64,000 bases of DNA from Actinomyces viscosus. GTDB taxonomy: Bacteria; Actinomycetota; Actinomycetes; Actinomycetales; Actinomycetaceae. The position numbers and the translations under genes were made by a program. A model generated the notes under the pieces. The model was not told the origin of the DNA. It saw only the letters and a list, made by a program, of their open reading frames with translations, and ran no database searches. The number at the start of each line of letters is the position of its first letter. Within the stretch, counting starts at the first letter, position 1. The DNA lies in NCBI RefSeq assembly GCF_900637975.1, contig NZ_LR134477.1, positions 1,116,001 to 1,180,000 on the forward strand. Reading direction: 5' to 3'. Shown here in pieces: positions 42,829 to 51,403 of this stretch.

Positions 42829-44109
42829 ATGCCTGAAGGCACCACCGGACGCGCGGTGACTGCGCGTAAAAGTACGTCCCGGGTCCTCTTCGCTCCGGAG
42901 ACATTCAACTTCGCCGAGGTGACCCGCGCCATCGAGGTCGCCCGCCGGATGCCTTCAGACGTGGAGTGCGTCTTTGCAGGCTTCTCGCGACGTAACTCCG
43001 AGTACATCAAGGCTGCGGGCTTCGAGTTCCGTCTGCTCACCCCCTACCTGAGCGATGAGGAGGGGCGGCTGGCGCTGGCATTTGACCAGGGACGCAGCCT
43101 GCACCATCCGTTCACGGCGCAGATGCTCGCCCAGCGGGTCGCGAGCGAGCGGGTGCTGCTGCGCTGCCTGCGTCCGGATGCCGTCGTCATCGGAGTAACT
43201 CCCAGCCAGTTTATTTCGGCGCGGGCCGAGTGCGTTCCACTGGTTTTCGTACGGCCGTTCGCCTACTCCTTGGCGCATCTGGAGGCGGCCCGCAAGGTGG
43301 GCGCCACCGGGTTCCTGCCTCGCACCACCCCCGAGGAGTGCCTGGTCGACGACGCGGCCGCCCACCTGCTCCACACGGTAGGGACCCGTCTGCCCCTGTC
43401 GCGCGCCTTCCACCAGGTGGCCATGGCCAACGGCGTCTCACTGCCCCAGGGGCTGTTCGCCGGACTGACCGCGGACCTGAACCTCATCGCCAGCGCCCCG
43501 CACCTGCTGCCCGGGTGGCTGGAGATGCCCGAGGGTCACCGACTGGTGGGACCGGTGTACGCGCACCTGCCCGGAGAGGTCCCCGAGATCGTCGCCGACC
43601 TGGCCGCCGGCCCTCAGCCCCTGGTGTACTTCGCCGTGGGATCGTCCGGGAACCGCGACCTCGTTCTCGATGTGCTCCGGGGGCTGGGGCGGTCTGGATG
43701 CCAGGTACTGGCACCAGTGCGCTCCCACATCAGGGATGAGGACCTGGACACCCTTCCCCTCAACGTCCATGTCACCGACTGGATCCCGGCGCACCAGCTG
43801 GGGGACGCCGTTGACCTGGCGATCACTCACGGCGGTGAAGGCACCGTCCAGACCAGCTGTGCGCAGGGGTGGCCCTTCATCGGGATCCCGTTGCAGCTCG
43901 AGCAGCGCTTCAACGTCCAGCGCTGCGTGGCCTTCGGCTCGGCCCGGCTCGTCTCCCAGAGCCAGGCGCGCAAGGCCGACTGGGCCAGCCTGGTGCACGA
44001 GGCGCTGGCCGACGACGTCATGCGCTCGCGCGCCCGGCGCATGGCCGAGCTGATGGAGGGACTGGACGGACCGGGCCGGGCGGCGGAGGCGATCTGCGAG
44101 CTGCTCTGA
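42829..44109 (+). CDS. Glycosyltransferase, GT1/UDP-glycosyltransferase type
   Basis: 426 residues from MPEGTTGRAVTARKSTSRVL; AGAAGGAG is 8 nt before the ATG at 42829. GT-B fold: N-terminal acceptor half (VLFAPETFNFAEVTRAIEVA), C-terminal donor half with VYFAVGSSGNRDLVLDVLRG and the nucleotide-sugar motif VTDWIPAHQLGDAVDLAITH followed by GGEGTVQTSCAQGWPFIGIP. The HGG(E)GT pattern matches macrolide/ flavonoid-type transferases. Acceptor unknown. It has an AT-rich upstream region unlike its neighbours. Confidence 0.88.
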   Translation: MPEGTTGRAVTARKSTSRVLFAPETFNFAEVTRAIEVARRMPSDVECVFAGFSRRNSEYIKAAGFEFRLLTPYLSDEEGRLALAFDQGRSLHHPFTAQMLAQRVASERVLLRCLRPDAVVIGVTPSQFISARAECVPLVFVRPFAYSLAHLEAARKVGATGFLPRTTPEECLVDDAAAHLLHTVGTRLPLSRAFHQVAMANGVSLPQGLFAGLTADLNLIASAPHLLPGWLEMPEGHRLVGPVYAHLPGEVPEIVADLAAGPQPLVYFAVGSSGNRDLVLDVLRGLGRSGCQVLAPVRSHIRDEDLDTLPLNVHVTDWIPAHQLGDAVDLAITHGGEGTVQTSCAQGWPFIGIPLQLEQRFNVQRCVAFGSARLVSQSQARKADWASLVHEALADDVMRSRARRMAELMEGLDGPGRAAEAICELL

Positions 44110-44163
44110 GACTGCTGGCAGCTTTACCGCGACTGACTGGCTAGCTGCCTCGCGAGCTGCGCC

Positions 44164-45078
44164 TCAGGCCTGTGCGCGGGCGCTGGCGTAGAGGCAGACG
44201 GTGGCTGCGGCTGCGACGTTGAGCGACTCGGCCTTGCCATAGACGGGGATGGAGACGACGGCGTCGGCACGGCTCAGCGCCTCCTCGGGAAGTCCGTGAG
44301 CCTCGTTACCGAAGAGCCAGGCACTGGGGGCGCCCAGGAGGGACTCGGCCTCGAAGAGGTCGAAGTCGCCACGTCCATCAGCTGCTAGGACGGTGAGCCC
44401 GGCCTCGTGGAGCGCGGCAACGGCGTCGTCGAGGGCCACACCGGTGACGACGGGCAGGTGGAAGAGGCTGCCGGCGGTGGAGCGCACGACCTTCGGTGCC
44501 GTGGGGTCCACGCTGCCGCGCACGAGGACGACGGCGTCGGCTCCGGCGGCGTCGGCGGCCCGGATGATGGTGCCGGCGTTTCCGGGGTCCTGTGCCTGGG
44601 TGAGTACGGCGACGAGCCGGGCTCCTTCCAGGGCGGCGGCCAGTGCCTCGGAACCGGTGGCCTCCTGGGTGGCGACGACGGCGAGGACGCCCTGGGCATC
44701 GGCGCTCATGGCGTCCATGACCTGCTCACTGGTGACGTGGACGTACAGCCCGGCAGCGACCGCCTCCTCCCAGATCTCGCCGTGGCGCTCGACAGCGGCC
44801 TCGGTGAGGTAGACGTCGAGGACGCGTTCGGGAGCGTGGTGAACGGCCTCGCGCACACTCTGGGGGCCTTCGGCGAGGAAGCGGCGGTGCTTGGTCCGGG
44901 CGTTGCGACGGGTCAGCCCGGCCACGCGTGAGATGCGGGCCGAGCCGGGGTTGGTGAGTACCTCGTGGCCGGCGGCCGGCCCCTCGCTGAGGGTGCGGCG
45001 CCGCGGCCCGCGAGCCACAGGGAGTTCGGCGGAGTCGTCGAGAAGCTCATCAGGACCGGCGGAGGAGGTATGACTCAT
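44164..45078 (-). CDS. TrmH/SpoU-family RNA 2'-O-methyltransferase
   Basis: 304 residues. The N-terminal substrate-binding part (NPGSARISRVAGLTRRNART, FLAEGPQSVREAVHH) precedes the SPOUT domain with LTQAQDPGNAGTIIRAADAA, LFGNEAHGLPEEAL and VSIPVYGKAESLNVAAAATV, all three SpoU motifs. Probably methylates 23S rRNA (TsnR/RlmB group); exact site unknown. TAGGCT is 6 nt before the ATG, so probably leaderless. It follows rplT on the same strand. Confidence 0.92.
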   Translation of the reverse strand: MSHTSSAGPDELLDDSAELPVARGPRRRTLSEGPAAGHEVLTNPGSARISRVAGLTRRNARTKHRRFLAEGPQSVREAVHHAPERVLDVYLTEAAVERHGEIWEEAVAAGLYVHVTSEQVMDAMSADAQGVLAVVATQEATGSEALAAALEGARLVAVLTQAQDPGNAGTIIRAADAAGADAVVLVRGSVDPTAPKVVRSTAGSLFHLPVVTGVALDDAVAALHEAGLTVLAADGRGDFDLFEAESLLGAPSAWLFGNEAHGLPEEALSRADAVVSIPVYGKAESLNVAAAATVCLYASARAQA

Positions 45079-45116
45079 GCGGTCAGCCTACGTGAGCGGT
45101 CGGCAAGAACACCGAA

Positions 45117-45153
45117 TCCTCGCCACGAACCGCTTCAGGTTCCGTGACGAGGA
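45117..45153 (-). terminator. Terminator after rplT
   Basis: A 15-16 bp stem with one bulge and one G-U pair, loop TGAAGC on the minus strand, 33 nt past the rplT stop. It separates the infC-rpmI-rplT operon from the methyltransferase gene. Confidence 0.65.
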
Positions 45154-45185
45154 CTCGGTAACTGTACTGCGAGGGCCGGACCGAC

Positions 45186-45566
45186 TCAGGCCTTCGGGGC
45201 GTTGACGTCCTCGGGGAGGGCCTTGCGAGCCACCTCCACGAGGGCCTTGAAGCCCTCGGGCTCGTTGACGGCCAGCTCGGCGAGCATACGGCGGTCGATC
45301 TCCACTCCGGCCAGGCCAAGCCCCTGGATGAAGCGGTTGTAGGTCAGGCCCTCGGCGCGGGCGGCGGCGTTGATGCGCTGGATCCACAGGCGACGGAAGT
45401 CGCCCTTGCGGGCGCGACGGTCGCGGAAGGCGTAGACGCCGGAGTGGGTGACCTGCTCCTTGGCCTTGCGGTAGAGGCGCGAGCGCTGGCCGCGGTAGCC
45501 CGAGGCCTTCTCGAGAACGGAACGACGCTTCTTCTGGGCGTTAACAGCCCGCTTCACACGTGCCAT
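45186..45566 (-). CDS. rplT: 50S ribosomal protein L20
   Basis: 126 residues with the classic start [20 protein letters not shown] and the central [20 protein letters not shown]. It binds 23S rRNA early in 50S assembly. The last ~10 residues (PEDVNAPKA) are an extension. It follows rpmI by 27 nt. Confidence 0.97.
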   Translation of the reverse strand: MARVKRAVNAQKKRRSVLEKASGYRGQRSRLYRKAKEQVTHSGVYAFRDRRARKGDFRRLWIQRINAAARAEGLTYNRFIQGLGLAGVEIDRRMLAELAVNEPEGFKALVEVARKALPEDVNAPKA

Positions 45567-45593
45567 GGTGAGACTCCTTGGTGGGTTGGGCGG

Positions 45594-45788
45594 TCAGCGA
45601 CCGAGCAGCTTCTTAACCTGGCGGACGTCGGCCGGGGCGACCGGCTGGTCCTGGGACAGCTTGCGCTTGCGGCGGGAGGACTTGACCTCCAGCAGGTGGC
45701 GCTTGTTGGCCTGCTCGCGCATGAGCTTGCCGCTGCCGGTGACCCGGAAGCGCTTCTTGGCACCGGAGTGCGTCTTGTTCTTCGGCAT
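45594..45788 (-). CDS. rpmI: 50S ribosomal protein L35
   Basis: 64 residues, [20 protein letters not shown] onward, full family length. Lies between infC and rplT as in most bacteria. GAGGAAATTACCC precedes the ATG. Confidence 0.97.
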   Translation of the reverse strand: MPKNKTHSGAKKRFRVTGSGKLMREQANKRHLLEVKSSRRKRKLSQDQPVAPADVRQVKKLLGR

Positions 45789-45912
45789 GGGTAATTTCCT
45801 CTTCTCGGTCCCTGGAAGACGGGTAGTCGCCGGGACTGCGGACCCCGCTCACGGTGGCGAGGGGGTGGGTCGTTGGTGTCAGGTGAGTGTCGGGAGCGCC
45901 ATGGGGGCGCTC

Positions 45913-46557
45913 TCAGGCCTTCTCGCCGGCAGGCTCCTCGCTCGCAGAGGTCTTGGCGCCCTTGGGCGCACGGCCCGCGTGCTTCTCGGCACGGCGGGCG
46001 GCTCTGGCCTCCTCGCGACGGCGGCGCTGATCGGACTTGACCTCGGCCTTCTTGCGGACCGGGGCCAGGACCATGACCATGTTGCGGCCGTCCTGGCGGG
46101 GGTGGGACTCGATGGTGCCCAGCTCGGCCATCTCCTCGGCCAGGCCCTGGAGGAGCCTGATCCCGAGCTCGGGCCGGGACTGCTCTCGGCCTCGGAAGCG
46201 GACGATGCACTTGACCTTGTCCCCGCCCTTGAGGAATCGCTCGACGTGGCCGCGCTTGGTGGCGTAGTCGTGCTCATCGATCTTGGGGCGGAACTGGATC
46301 TCCTTGAGCTGGGTGTTTGCCTGGTTGCGTCGCGCGTCGCGCGCCTTCATGGCCGACTCGTACTTGAACTTGCCGTAGTCCATGAGCTTGCACACCGGAG
46401 GGCGGGCGTCGGGGGCCACCTCGACCAGGTCGAGATCGGCCTCCTCAGCCAGACGCAGGGCGTCCTCCACACGGACGACGCCGACCTGCTCGCCGCTGGG
46501 GCCGACGAGACGCACTTCGGGAACGCGGATCCGTTCGTTGATACGGGGCTCGCTGAT
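45913..46557 (-). CDS. infC: Translation initiation factor IF-3, non-canonical AUC start
   Basis: 214 residues. The conserved N-terminus [20 protein letters not shown] begins at an ATC codon (46555-46557). The only codons before it back to an in-frame TGA (46567-46569) are GGA, ACC and GAC, so no ATG, GTG or TTG can start the full protein. TGAGGA precedes the ATC at normal spacing. The first in-frame standard start, the GTG of EVR, would remove the conserved INERIR motif. Use of AUU/AUC in infC is known to allow IF-3 to limit its own synthesis. The C-domain ([20 protein letters not shown]) is normal, with an Ala/Lys-rich tail. Confidence 0.92.
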   Translation of the reverse strand: MSEPRINERIRVPEVRLVGPSGEQVGVVRVEDALRLAEEADLDLVEVAPDARPPVCKLMDYGKFKYESAMKARDARRNQANTQLKEIQFRPKIDEHDYATKRGHVERFLKGGDKVKCIVRFRGREQSRPELGIRLLQGLAEEMAELGTIESHPRQDGRNMVMVLAPVRKKAEVKSDQRRRREEARAARRAEKHAGRAPKGAKTSASEEPAGEKA

Positions 46558-46865
46558 GTCGGTTCCTCACTCTGAGTCACGGATGGTTGCGGAACGAGGA
46601 GAGGCCCCCGTCCCTGCTGCACAGGTCGGAGGCCTCGTTACGAGCACGATTGCCTCCCGGACGTGGCCGGGAGGTGACCGCGAAGGGCTCACAGCCCTTG
46701 CATGAACCCGATTCCCGAAAGGAACCCAGGTGGGATCGCTCCGCTTGCGCACCGGGGCGAACCCCGGCTGGTCAGTGAGGAATGCTACCAGTGCGTCGGT
46801 ACGATTCCCAGACGTCTTCATCACCACCGACGTGAGTCCCCCCACGTATGGGGTGCCTCAGAGCG
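46558..46865 (-). promoter_or_regulatory. infC leader and promoter region
   Basis: About 308 bp without a gene. A hairpin with 8-bp arms CCTCCCGG/CCGGGAGG lies at 46653-46674. Nearer to infC, AACGAGG (46593-46599) and GAGGCC (46601-46606) both can pair with the single segment 46631-46639, so two alternative stems compete. This suggests RNA-level control, possibly by ribosomal protein or attenuation. A firm promoter could not be chosen. Confidence 0.4.
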
Positions 46866-48476
46866 TCAGGATGCCCAGCGGTTCGTCCGTGTCCCCCACA
46901 GGACGACGACGGCGCTGGCGACGCCCTGGATACCAAGCACCGTCGTCGTCGGCACGGAGACGGCACTGGCGACGAGGGCGGTGGCCAGCCCTCCCACGAG
47001 TGCGGCGTCGGGGCCCGCCGTGAGCATCTGCACCAGCCCGGGCGGCAGGGAGCCCATGGGTGAGGTGACGAGTCCGGCGGCGAAGTCGGGCATCGTCCGG
47101 TACCCGGAGCGCAGCGCCGCCCCTGCCCAGGCCCAGCCGCTCAGGAGCGCCATGGCGGCCACGACCCCGAGGTCCTTCCATGCGGCCGCGGCGCCGAGGG
47201 CAGCCATGGCGGGCACCAGGCTCAGCAGGGACCACGCGCTCATCAAGGCTGCCGGCACGAGCAGGTGCCCCACCCGGACCACCCAGGGCGGTGCTGGCCA
47301 GGCGGAGTCGGGGCCACCGTCGAACCAGGCCTGACGGGCCGGTTCGGCAACGGCCAGGGTCGCGATCCAGCCGCCGCTGAGATAGGCGACGGCACGCATG
47401 GGGCTGCCGATGGACTCCGACAGCAGGGGCAGTACCGCAATGGCCAGCCCCGCCCCCAGCTGAAGCAGCCGCCGGGGCTGACGACGCAGCAGCAGCCAGT
47501 CCGCCTGAGCCACGCAGGCCATCACCCCCACGGGCCGGGGCAGCCGGCCGGCGAGGCGGGCCCACCGCAGCGGGTCGGGACCACTGGGCCGTACCGACGG
47601 CGGGGAGAGCAGGCGTCCCATGGCGCGGGTGTCCAGCGACAGCAGGGAGACGTGGGCGCCGAAGGACCGGGCGACGACGTCGAGCAGGGCGGCGTCATGC
47701 ACCCGCCCCAGACCAGCTCGCGCCCGCCTCCAGCCAAGCACCGCGGCGGCGACCAGCGCCCCGGCCGAGGTCGCGACCACTATGTGCCCGCGGGCCGAGT
47801 GAGGGAAGGGAAGGACCGTCCCCGCCAGGCACGCCGCCGCCCCGAGCAGGATCAGGAGCCGGCGCAGGCGCGCCACGCCGTGGCCCTGAACCTGCGCCTT
47901 AATGAGCTCGGAGAGCACCAGGGACAGCCCGGCTGCCAGCAAAACCGGCCACGTTGTGACGGCAGCCCATCCGCCTCCGGACACGAGCGCCGGGAGCAGG
48001 CCCATCACCGCACCCGCAGTGGCCGCCAGGAGGTACTCGACACGGGCCACCGGCACAAGGAGAGTGCTCCGCTCACCGGGCATGGGCAGCCACCAGGCGG
48101 CCTCGTGGGGACGCAGGAAGAGCGGCCCGAGCCGGCTGAGCGGGCCGAGCCCAAGCGCCAGGAGCAGCAGCATCAGGGCCAGCACCAGCCACCCCGGATC
48201 AAGGCCCAGGGCGCCGGGACCGGCCGGCACCGCGCCCGCAGCCGGGGAGGAGGGCGGCGCGTCGACCAACCGGCGCAGGTAGGGAGCCAGGATCGTTACG
48301 ACGACTGCGGCCGTCAGAAGCCCGGTGTAGACGTCTCCCACGAGGGCCCACACGCCGCGGCGGTGCCTGCGGGTACGTCGAGCGGTCCACCGCCGCAGAT
48401 CGGCTCCGTCGGGGAAGAGCACGGTCCCCGGCCCGGTCGAGACGGCCGGCGTCCCCGAGGAGCCCGCCGGCGTCAC
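46866..48476 (-). CDS. Membrane protein, probable ABC exporter permease (DUF6297-like)
   Basis: 536 residues with about 12 hydrophobic segments. The first ~35 residues are polar, then RRTRRHRRGVWALVGDVYTG leads into the first segment. LFLRPHEAAWWLPMPGERST is a distinctive cytosolic loop. No catalytic motif. It overlaps the ATPase gene by 4 nt (ATGA) and should be its membrane partner. Cargo and direction unknown. Confidence 0.8.
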   Translation of the reverse strand: MTPAGSSGTPAVSTGPGTVLFPDGADLRRWTARRTRRHRRGVWALVGDVYTGLLTAAVVVTILAPYLRRLVDAPPSSPAAGAVPAGPGALGLDPGWLVLALMLLLLALGLGPLSRLGPLFLRPHEAAWWLPMPGERSTLLVPVARVEYLLAATAGAVMGLLPALVSGGGWAAVTTWPVLLAAGLSLVLSELIKAQVQGHGVARLRRLLILLGAAACLAGTVLPFPHSARGHIVVATSAGALVAAAVLGWRRARAGLGRVHDAALLDVVARSFGAHVSLLSLDTRAMGRLLSPPSVRPSGPDPLRWARLAGRLPRPVGVMACVAQADWLLLRRQPRRLLQLGAGLAIAVLPLLSESIGSPMRAVAYLSGGWIATLAVAEPARQAWFDGGPDSAWPAPPWVVRVGHLLVPAALMSAWSLLSLVPAMAALGAAAAWKDLGVVAAMALLSGWAWAGAALRSGYRTMPDFAAGLVTSPMGSLPPGLVQMLTAGPDAALVGGLATALVASAVSVPTTTVLGIQGVASAVVVLWGTRTNRWAS

Positions 48477-49303
48477 TGGAGGCCCTCCTCAATGGCGCGA
48501 ACGCCGTCGGCCACGCTCAGGATCCGGGTGTCGCGTCCCACGAGAAGCACGTGGGTGGCGGCCTCCTCCACGATCTCCGGGTCGTGGGAGACCATGAGCA
48601 CTCCCCCGCCGGCCTCTTGCTCCTCGATGAGACGATCGGCCAGGAGCAGCCGGGTCACCTGGTCCAGCCGCTGCTCGGGCTCGTCGAGGACCAGGAGCCT
48701 GCGAGGACGCGCCAGGACCGATGCCAGTGCGAGACGGCGTCGCTGCCCCGAGGAGAGCTCCTCGGGCAGGTGGCTCGCGAGCCGGGTCAGCTCCAGGTCC
48801 TCCAGCAGCCCGCCGACCACCTCATCGGCGTCGGCGACACCATGGCCGAAGCACACCAGCCGCAGGTGCTCGGCGACGGTCAGTGTGGGGAAGAAGGACT
48901 CCTGCCCCAGGTCGGTGGCGAGCGCGGCTCGTTGAGCGCCCGAGCGCGGGTCCGGAACGTGCCCGAGCACCCGTACCTCGCCGGCCAACGGGGGCAGCAG
49001 CCCGCAGCAGGTGCGCAGCATCGTCGACTTTCCTGCCCCATTGACCCCGACCAGCGCCAGGACCTGGCCGGGAAGCAGGTCGAAGGTCGCAGGAGCGCAG
49101 ACCGGTTCATCGTTGTACCCGACGCTGAGCCCGCGGGCGCTCACCAGCGGCTCACGACCCGCCGAGAGGCTCTGGCCCGCGCCGCCAGCAGGCTCTCGCG
49201 TGAGGGTGGTGTTCACCACGCCGTCGGCGGAATCCGGCCGGTTGCCGGGAACTGGCGCGCTACCTGGCTGAGGTTGGGAGGAAGCGGTCGACATAGTGGT
49301 CAT
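48473..49303 (-). CDS. ABC transporter ATP-binding protein
   Basis: 276 residues from the ATG at 49303; an ATG at 49294 is equally possible. Walker A VGVNGAGKSTMLRTCCGLL, signature LSSGQRRRLALASVLARP, Walker B LLVLDEPEQRLD and switch LMVSHDPEIVEEA. In Walker B region the usual DEPTxxLD is DEPEQRLD. The first ~55 residues are disordered. An inverted repeat ATAGTG/CACTAT (49293-49312) spans the start region. Works with the downstream permease. Confidence 0.9.
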   Translation of the reverse strand: MTTMSTASSQPQPGSAPVPGNRPDSADGVVNTTLTREPAGGAGQSLSAGREPLVSARGLSVGYNDEPVCAPATFDLLPGQVLALVGVNGAGKSTMLRTCCGLLPPLAGEVRVLGHVPDPRSGAQRAALATDLGQESFFPTLTVAEHLRLVCFGHGVADADEVVGGLLEDLELTRLASHLPEELSSGQRRRLALASVLARPRRLLVLDEPEQRLDQVTRLLLADRLIEEQEAGGGVLMVSHDPEIVEEAATHVLLVGRDTRILSVADGVRAIEEGLQ

Positions 49304-49369
49304 CGGCACTATTGCAACACACATATTTTCAGTGGCTTGGTCAAATCAGATGCCTTACGCTCCGAACCC

Positions 49370-49687
49370 ATGGAATGGAACACTATTAGGACCTCGGACC
49401 CGCACAGCGAGACCGACGGCGACTCCTCCCCTTCCCGTCAGGCGGGGACTGACTGGAGCACCACCAGGGACCCAGGTCCCGGCCGAGTGGTGGTCTCAAC
49501 CCGGGACCTCGCCCAGGTCCGTGCGATCGCCGAGGCCGCCGCCCGGATCGCGCAGAACGACGGACGCGAGCAGGATGCCCAGTCCCTGCGCGACGTCGTC
49601 GCCCGCTTCGACCAGGTGGCCGGTCCGCTGGAGGACCACTACGGTCAGGTCGAGCAGTGGAGCTCCACGATTCTGGGACGTTCCTGA
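49370..49687 (+). CDS. Small helical protein of unknown function
   Basis: 105 residues from MEWNTIRTSDPHSETDGDSS. The first 35 residues are polar and disordered; the rest forms a helical hairpin-like region (DLAQVRAIAEAAARIAQNDG, QSLRDVVARFDQVAGPLEDH). It is divergent from the ABC ATPase gene. No family recognised. TACGCT lies 8 nt before the ATG, near the spacing for a leaderless start. Confidence 0.6.
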   Translation: MEWNTIRTSDPHSETDGDSSPSRQAGTDWSTTRDPGPGRVVVSTRDLAQVRAIAEAAARIAQNDGREQDAQSLRDVVARFDQVAGPLEDHYGQVEQWSSTILGRS

Positions 49688-49729
49688 CCTCCCTCGGGCG
49701 TCATTCCCGCAGCTGCGGAAAGCGCCGGG

Positions 49730-50605
49730 TCAGGCCGGCAGCGGGCACAGCTCCACGGTGTCGATGAGGTCGCCCCAGGCCGGGTTGACCATGACGTACT
49801 GGCAGCCCTCCAGGCTGCGGGCCACGCCGGCCCGACCGTCTGCGGCGTCGATACGGATGAAGACCCGCAGCTCGGCGCCCTCGCCGGGCCCGAAGGCCAC
49901 CCCGGTCACGCCGTCGACCTCCTCGAGCTGGGCACGCACCTCGGCCTGAACCTGCTCGTTGCGCCACGACGGCACCCACTCCTCTCCCCCGGCCAGAGCC
50001 ACGACGGCTGGGCGCGGAAGACGCAGGTCCCGGCTACCGGGGTCGAGCACCCACAGCTGGTCGGTGGACAGGCAGGCCACCTGCGCCGCCCGTTCGGGCG
50101 AGACCGGCACAGGACGCACGTCGCTGCGCCACCGGCTCATCGCCTCGGCGCTGGTGAACACCGGCAGGGCGATATGGCCGTCGGGCAGGCCCACCGCCAG
50201 GGTCGCCGCGTCCTGGCAGGCATCGGCGACGTGCACCTCGTGAGCCGCTACCTCGGGAGACTCCCCTTGGGACAGGCTCACGGCCTGTGGCCCACCCGGC
50301 TCAGGGCGGCCGGGATGGGCGTGGGCGGCCACCGGGACGATCAGCCGGCCGCCGACGAGCGCCGCCCACAGCCGATCGAGGTACTCGTGACGGGGCAGGT
50401 CGGAGGCCTCCAGCGCGCTGCTCACCTCCGGGCGGGCCGCTCCGTCGTCGTCGGCGAAGGGCGAGGGGGCGGCGAGAAGACGCTCCAGCTTGTTCCGAGC
50501 CGCCATGGCCGCCGCCAGCTGGGGCGCCTCAGGGTCGGGCCTGTGCGCGCCCCCAGGCTGAGGTCCTGGGACCTGATCTGGAACCTGATGAGAAGACCTG
50601 CTCAT
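49730..50605 (-). CDS. SseB-family protein
   Basis: 291 residues from MSRSSHQVPDQVPGPQPGGA. The N-terminal half contains HEYLDRLWAALVGGRLIVPV and VGLPDGHIALPVFTSAEAMS, the usual SseB N-terminal pattern; the C-terminal part (VQAEVRAQLEEVDGVTGVAF) resembles the SseB C-terminal enhancer-like domain. Role unknown. It is divergent from the phospholipid cluster. Confidence 0.82.
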   Translation of the reverse strand: MSRSSHQVPDQVPGPQPGGAHRPDPEAPQLAAAMAARNKLERLLAAPSPFADDDGAARPEVSSALEASDLPRHEYLDRLWAALVGGRLIVPVAAHAHPGRPEPGGPQAVSLSQGESPEVAAHEVHVADACQDAATLAVGLPDGHIALPVFTSAEAMSRWRSDVRPVPVSPERAAQVACLSTDQLWVLDPGSRDLRLPRPAVVALAGGEEWVPSWRNEQVQAEVRAQLEEVDGVTGVAFGPGEGAELRVFIRIDAADGRAGVARSLEGCQYVMVNPAWGDLIDTVELCPLPA

Positions 50606-50704
50606 AACGCTCACCGTAGCGCGTCCTGCCACAGGGGTATTACTCCCCAGTGCGTTCCGGACCAATCGCGCACGTTCGAGGTGGCGCCTCGATAACCTGT
50701 TGCG

Positions 50705-51403
50705 GTGGCATCGCTCTACTCGTTGAAGTACTGGTACACCCGCCGGTTGGGGAGAATCATCCAGGCCTCGGTGCGCCGCGGCATCTCGCCCGACGTGTGG
50801 ACCGCCGTCGGCGTCATCGCCGCTGCGCTGGGTTGCGGGGCACTGGTCATGGGTTGGTGGCCCCTGGCCCTCGTCCTGCTGGCCGCCCGGCTCGGCGGCG
50901 CGAACCTGGACGGCGCTGTTGCGCGGGCGCGCGGGGTATCACGGCCCTTCGGCTTCGTCCTCAACGAGATCGGGGACCGGGTCTCCGACCTTCTCATCAT
51001 GGCGGGCCTGGTAGGACTCGCCCTGCGCACGGGCTCACCCACCAATACGGTCTACCTGACCCTCATCGCGCTGGCGGCGGCGACGCTGCCGACCTTCGTC
51101 TCCCTGGCTGCCGCCGGTGCGGGCGCCACCAGACTCAACGGCGGTCCCTTCGGCAAGACCGAGCGGTGCCTGGCGGCGGTCGTGGCTGCGGCTCTCCCCC
51201 AGTACCTGGCGATCATCGCCTGGGTCATCATCGTGGGCTCCGTGCTGACGGCCTGTCTGCGGCTGGCACGCACCGCCACCGCGCTCGCCGGACGCACCGG
51301 CCCGGCCATGGCCGACACCATGGCTCCACCGCCGCCTCAGGACATCGCCCGTATCGGACGTGAGGCTCGTGAGGGCGACACCGACGCGGGAGCCGGGTCG
51401 TGA
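50705..51403 (+). CDS. CDP-alcohol phosphatidyltransferase-family protein with degenerate motif
   Basis: 232 residues, GTG start, about five or six membrane segments. The family motif D-x2-D-G-x2-A-R-x8-G-x3-D-x3-D is recognisable as ANLDGAVARARGVSRPFGFV then LNEIGD: spacing is exact, but the first Asp is Ala and the third is Asn. TAACCT is 6 nt before the GTG with no Shine-Dalgarno, so probably leaderless. The stop overlaps the CdsA-like start (GTGA). The fold is sure; phospholipid-head-group transfer activity is not. Confidence 0.85.
   Translation: MASLYSLKYWYTRRLGRIIQASVRRGISPDVWTAVGVIAAALGCGALVMGWWPLALVLLAARLGGANLDGAVARARGVSRPFGFVLNEIGDRVSDLLIMAGLVGLALRTGSPTNTVYLTLIALAAATLPTFVSLAAAGAGATRLNGGPFGKTERCLAAVVAAALPQYLAIIAWVIIVGSVLTACLRLARTATALAGRTGPAMADTMAPPPPQDIARIGREAREGDTDAGAGS

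Noticed and set aside
44117..44149. Terminator between the glycosyltransferase and the SpoU methyltransferase
   Set aside because: Only a 7-bp stem with a 19-nt loop; too weak to call.
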